DNA from: Bradyrhizobium ontarionense
GTDB taxonomy: Bacteria; Pseudomonadota; Alphaproteobacteria; Rhizobiales; Xanthobacteraceae
Reading direction: 5' to 3'
Assembly (NCBI RefSeq): GCF_021088345.1
Contig: NZ_CP088156.1
Span: forward strand, 5,394,001-5,458,000
DNA length: 64,000 bases
Each line of letters opens with the position of its first letter. Within the stretch, counting starts at the first letter, position 1. Below the pieces are notes generated by a model. It was not told the origin of the DNA. It did no database searches and worked only from the letters and a program-made list of their open reading frames with translations. Position numbers and translations under genes: made by a program. Shown here piece by piece: positions 62,650 to 64,000 of the stretch.

Positions 62650-63159
62650 ATGGATGCTGCAGAGCTGCGCGCCATGCAGGCGCCGATCAAGGAGCGCTAC
62701 AAGGCTGATCCTTCCGCTGCCGTGATCACGTTGAAGGCCAAGGGCGAGGTCGGCGGCGATGGCCTGACCTGCAAGCTCGAAACCGGCCGCGCGCTTGCGG
62801 TCGCCGGCCTGCATCCGGCCACCGGCGGCTCCGGCCTCGAGCTCTGCTCCGGCGACATGTTGCTGGAAGCGCTGGTCGCCTGCGCCGGCGTCACCTTGAA
62901 GTCGGTCGCAACCGCGGTCGAGGTGCCGCTGAAGAGCGGGCATGTCTACGCCGAGGGCGATCTCGATTTCCGCGGCACGCTCGGCGTCGACAAGGAGGCC
63001 TCTGTCGGCTTCGAGGAGATCCGCCTGCGCTTCGAGGTGGATACCGATGCGCCACAGGACAAGCTCGACCTGCTGCTGAAGCTCACCGAGCGCTATTGCG
63101 TGGTCTATCAGACCATCAAGAACGGCCCGAAGACCGCGGTAAGCATGAAGCGGGTATAG
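62650..63159 (+). CDS. OsmC family protein
   Basis: A 169-residue OsmC-fold protein. Two conserved Cys are in the LELCSGDMLLEALVACAG segment, the peroxidatic pair that reduces organic hydroperoxides; Ohr/OsmC proteins use lipoyl or related thiols. GGAGAG lies upstream of the ATG. Soluble and probably a dimer. It is separate from the transport operon by ~58 bp and ends before a repeat. Confidence 0.88.
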   Translation: MDAAELRAMQAPIKERYKADPSAAVITLKAKGEVGGDGLTCKLETGRALAVAGLHPATGGSGLELCSGDMLLEALVACAGVTLKSVATAVEVPLKSGHVYAEGDLDFRGTLGVDKEASVGFEEIRLRFEVDTDAPQDKLDLLLKLTERYCVVYQTIKNGPKTAVSMKRV

Positions 63160-63214
63160 TTGCTTTCGCCCTGCCGCTGACGATGACAAGCTGTTGAGGC
63201 TTGCTCAGTCCGCG

Positions 63215-63350
63215 CCTCCCCCGCGTGCGGGGGAGGTCGCCTCGCATCGGAGGTGCGAGGCGGGTGGGAGAATTCTCTCCACTCGGCGCGTACGTCAACA
63301 CCACCCGAGCCGCGCCCCCACCCCGACCCTCCCCCGCAGGCGGGGGAGGG
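63215..63350. repeat. CCTCCCCCGC palindromic repeat element
   Basis: Two hairpins, CCTCCC-CCGCGTGCGG-GGGAGG (63215-63236) and CCCTCCCCCG-CAGG-CGGGGGAGGG (63328-63350), flank a third hairpin CCTCGCATCGGAGGTGCGAGG (63240-63260). A different family from the GTGTCGTCCCGG repeats. I recall such elements from Rhizobiales intergenic DNA. Confidence 0.75.
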
Positions 63351-63377
63351 AGCACACCGCCCGCGCCGCATGAGCTG

Positions 63378-64000
63378 ATGTCCCTCGATCCCGCCTTCCT
63401 GCTGCTGCTGGCCCTGCGCATGGCGATTGCCGCCTCGTTCGTGGTGTCGGCCTCGATGATCGCCGAGCGCACGGGTCCCGTGATCGGTGCGCTGGTCGCG
63501 ACCCTGCCGATCTCGGCGGGGCCGACCTACGTGTTCCTGGCGCTCGATCATGACGCGGCCTTCATCGCGGAGGGCGCGTTGACCAGCCTGCCGATCAACG
63601 CCGCGACCATCTTTCTCAGCCTCGCTTATGCCGTGCTGGCGCAGCGCCACAGCGTGCTGGTGGCGAGCGCCACGGCGGTTGCGGTGTGGCTAGGCCTGGC
63701 GTCATTGATCAAGAGCGTGCAGTGGACGCTCGCGATGGGCATCGTCGCCAACGTCGTGACCTTCGCGATCTGCCTGCCGCTGCTGCAGCGCTATCGCCAC
63801 GCGAAGATGCCGCTGATCACCAGGCGCTGGTACGACGTGCCGCTGCGCGCCTCGCTGGTGGCGGCGCTCGTGGCCACCGTGACCTCGGTGTCCGGTTGGG
63901 CCGGCCCCGGCGTCTCCGGGATGCTGGCGCTGTTTCCGATCGTGTTCACCTCGATGATGCTGATCCTGCAGCCGCGCATCGGCGGCCCGGCAACCGCGGC
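63378..64000 (+). CDS. integral membrane protein (3' end outside window)
   Basis: Open from the ATG at 63378 to the window end (207 residues shown, no stop). Very hydrophobic, with six or more TM segments: FLLLLALRMAIAASFVV, GPTYVFLAL, TIFLSLAYAV, VASATAVAVW, MGIVANVVTFAICL and MLALFPIVFTSMMLIL. A polar pattern of Pro/Ser/Thr in the helices suggests a transporter-like protein, but I do not recognise the family. Confidence 0.75.
   Translation, partial: MSLDPAFLLLLALRMAIAASFVVSASMIAERTGPVIGALVATLPISAGPTYVFLALDHDAAFIAEGALTSLPINAATIFLSLAYAVLAQRHSVLVASATAVAVWLGLASLIKSVQWTLAMGIVANVVTFAICLPLLQRYRHAKMPLITRRWYDVPLRASLVAALVATVTSVSGWAGPGVSGMLALFPIVFTSMMLILQPRIGGPATA

Noticed and set aside
1..64000. CRISPR array, insertion sequence, prophage or integrase
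   Set aside because: No spaced direct-repeat array, transposase, integrase or phage structural gene was found.

Overview
The window is high-GC, densely coded chromosomal DNA that looks like an alphaproteobacterium of the Bradyrhizobium group. The evidence is a RegS/RegR redox pair, MmcB, GlnD, a DUF1488 protein, many periplasmic binding-protein ABC systems, polyhydroxyalkanoate depolymerases, three GGDEF-EAL proteins, and several families of palindromic intergenic repeats that I recall from Bradyrhizobium and Rhodopseudomonas. The genus is inferred from gene content. I see no rRNA, CRISPR array, transposase, integrase or prophage. Both window ends cut through genes.

Layout. 1-5.2 kb: a plus-strand catabolic operon (hydantoinase A, hydantoinase B, SDR dehydrogenase, HpcH/HpaI aldolase) ending in an internally deleted SDR remnant, next to the 3' end of a tRNA-Arg(CCG). 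5.5-14.2 kb: a YccF membrane protein, a large membrane-anchored GGDEF-EAL protein and a complete livKGFHM-type ABC operon on the minus strand. 14.3-19.9 kb: a second GGDEF-EAL protein, an HWE-type histidine kinase, an SDR and a cytochrome P450. 19.9-22.5 kb: a repeat-rich, gene-poor stretch with a 51-residue gene, a probable frameshifted gene and a single-domain response regulator. 22.7-24.4 kb: a MerR-family metal sensor divergent from a Cys-rich membrane protein and a YnfA protein, with a textbook 19-bp-spacer MerR promoter between them.

24.5-40.8 kb: an LLM flavin oxidoreductase, a PHB-depolymerase-type esterase, a metallo-beta-lactamase hydrolase, two convergent GH13 enzymes, MmcB, several small conserved-looking genes, and a translationally coupled minus-strand operon of mannose-6-phosphate isomerase, a GT4 glycosyltransferase with a large C-terminal extension, and a GH130-like enzyme. 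This last operon, probably for a mannose-containing glycan, is the best candidate here for an uncharacterised system. 40.8-44.6 kb: RegR, RegS and a divergent ABC-2 exporter. 44.7-52.3 kb: PhaZ, a DUF45 metallopeptidase, a third GGDEF-EAL protein and PBP1A.

52.4-56.6 kb: a DUF1330 protein, an ArsR-SRPBCC pair with a clear operator, a ClpP paralogue and an orphan branched-chain-type binding protein. The last 20 codons of a second copy of such a binding protein survive just upstream of arsR. 56.7-64 kb: GlnD, divergent from an SsuA/C/B-like ABC operon, then OsmC and a truncated integral membrane protein.

Together the genes describe a metabolically versatile soil bacterium: small-molecule uptake, carbon storage (PHA, alpha-glucans, possibly a mannoside), nitrogen (GlnD) and redox (RegSR) control, and second-messenger signalling. 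Intergenic spaces longer than about 300 bp mostly hold repeats or decayed sequence.
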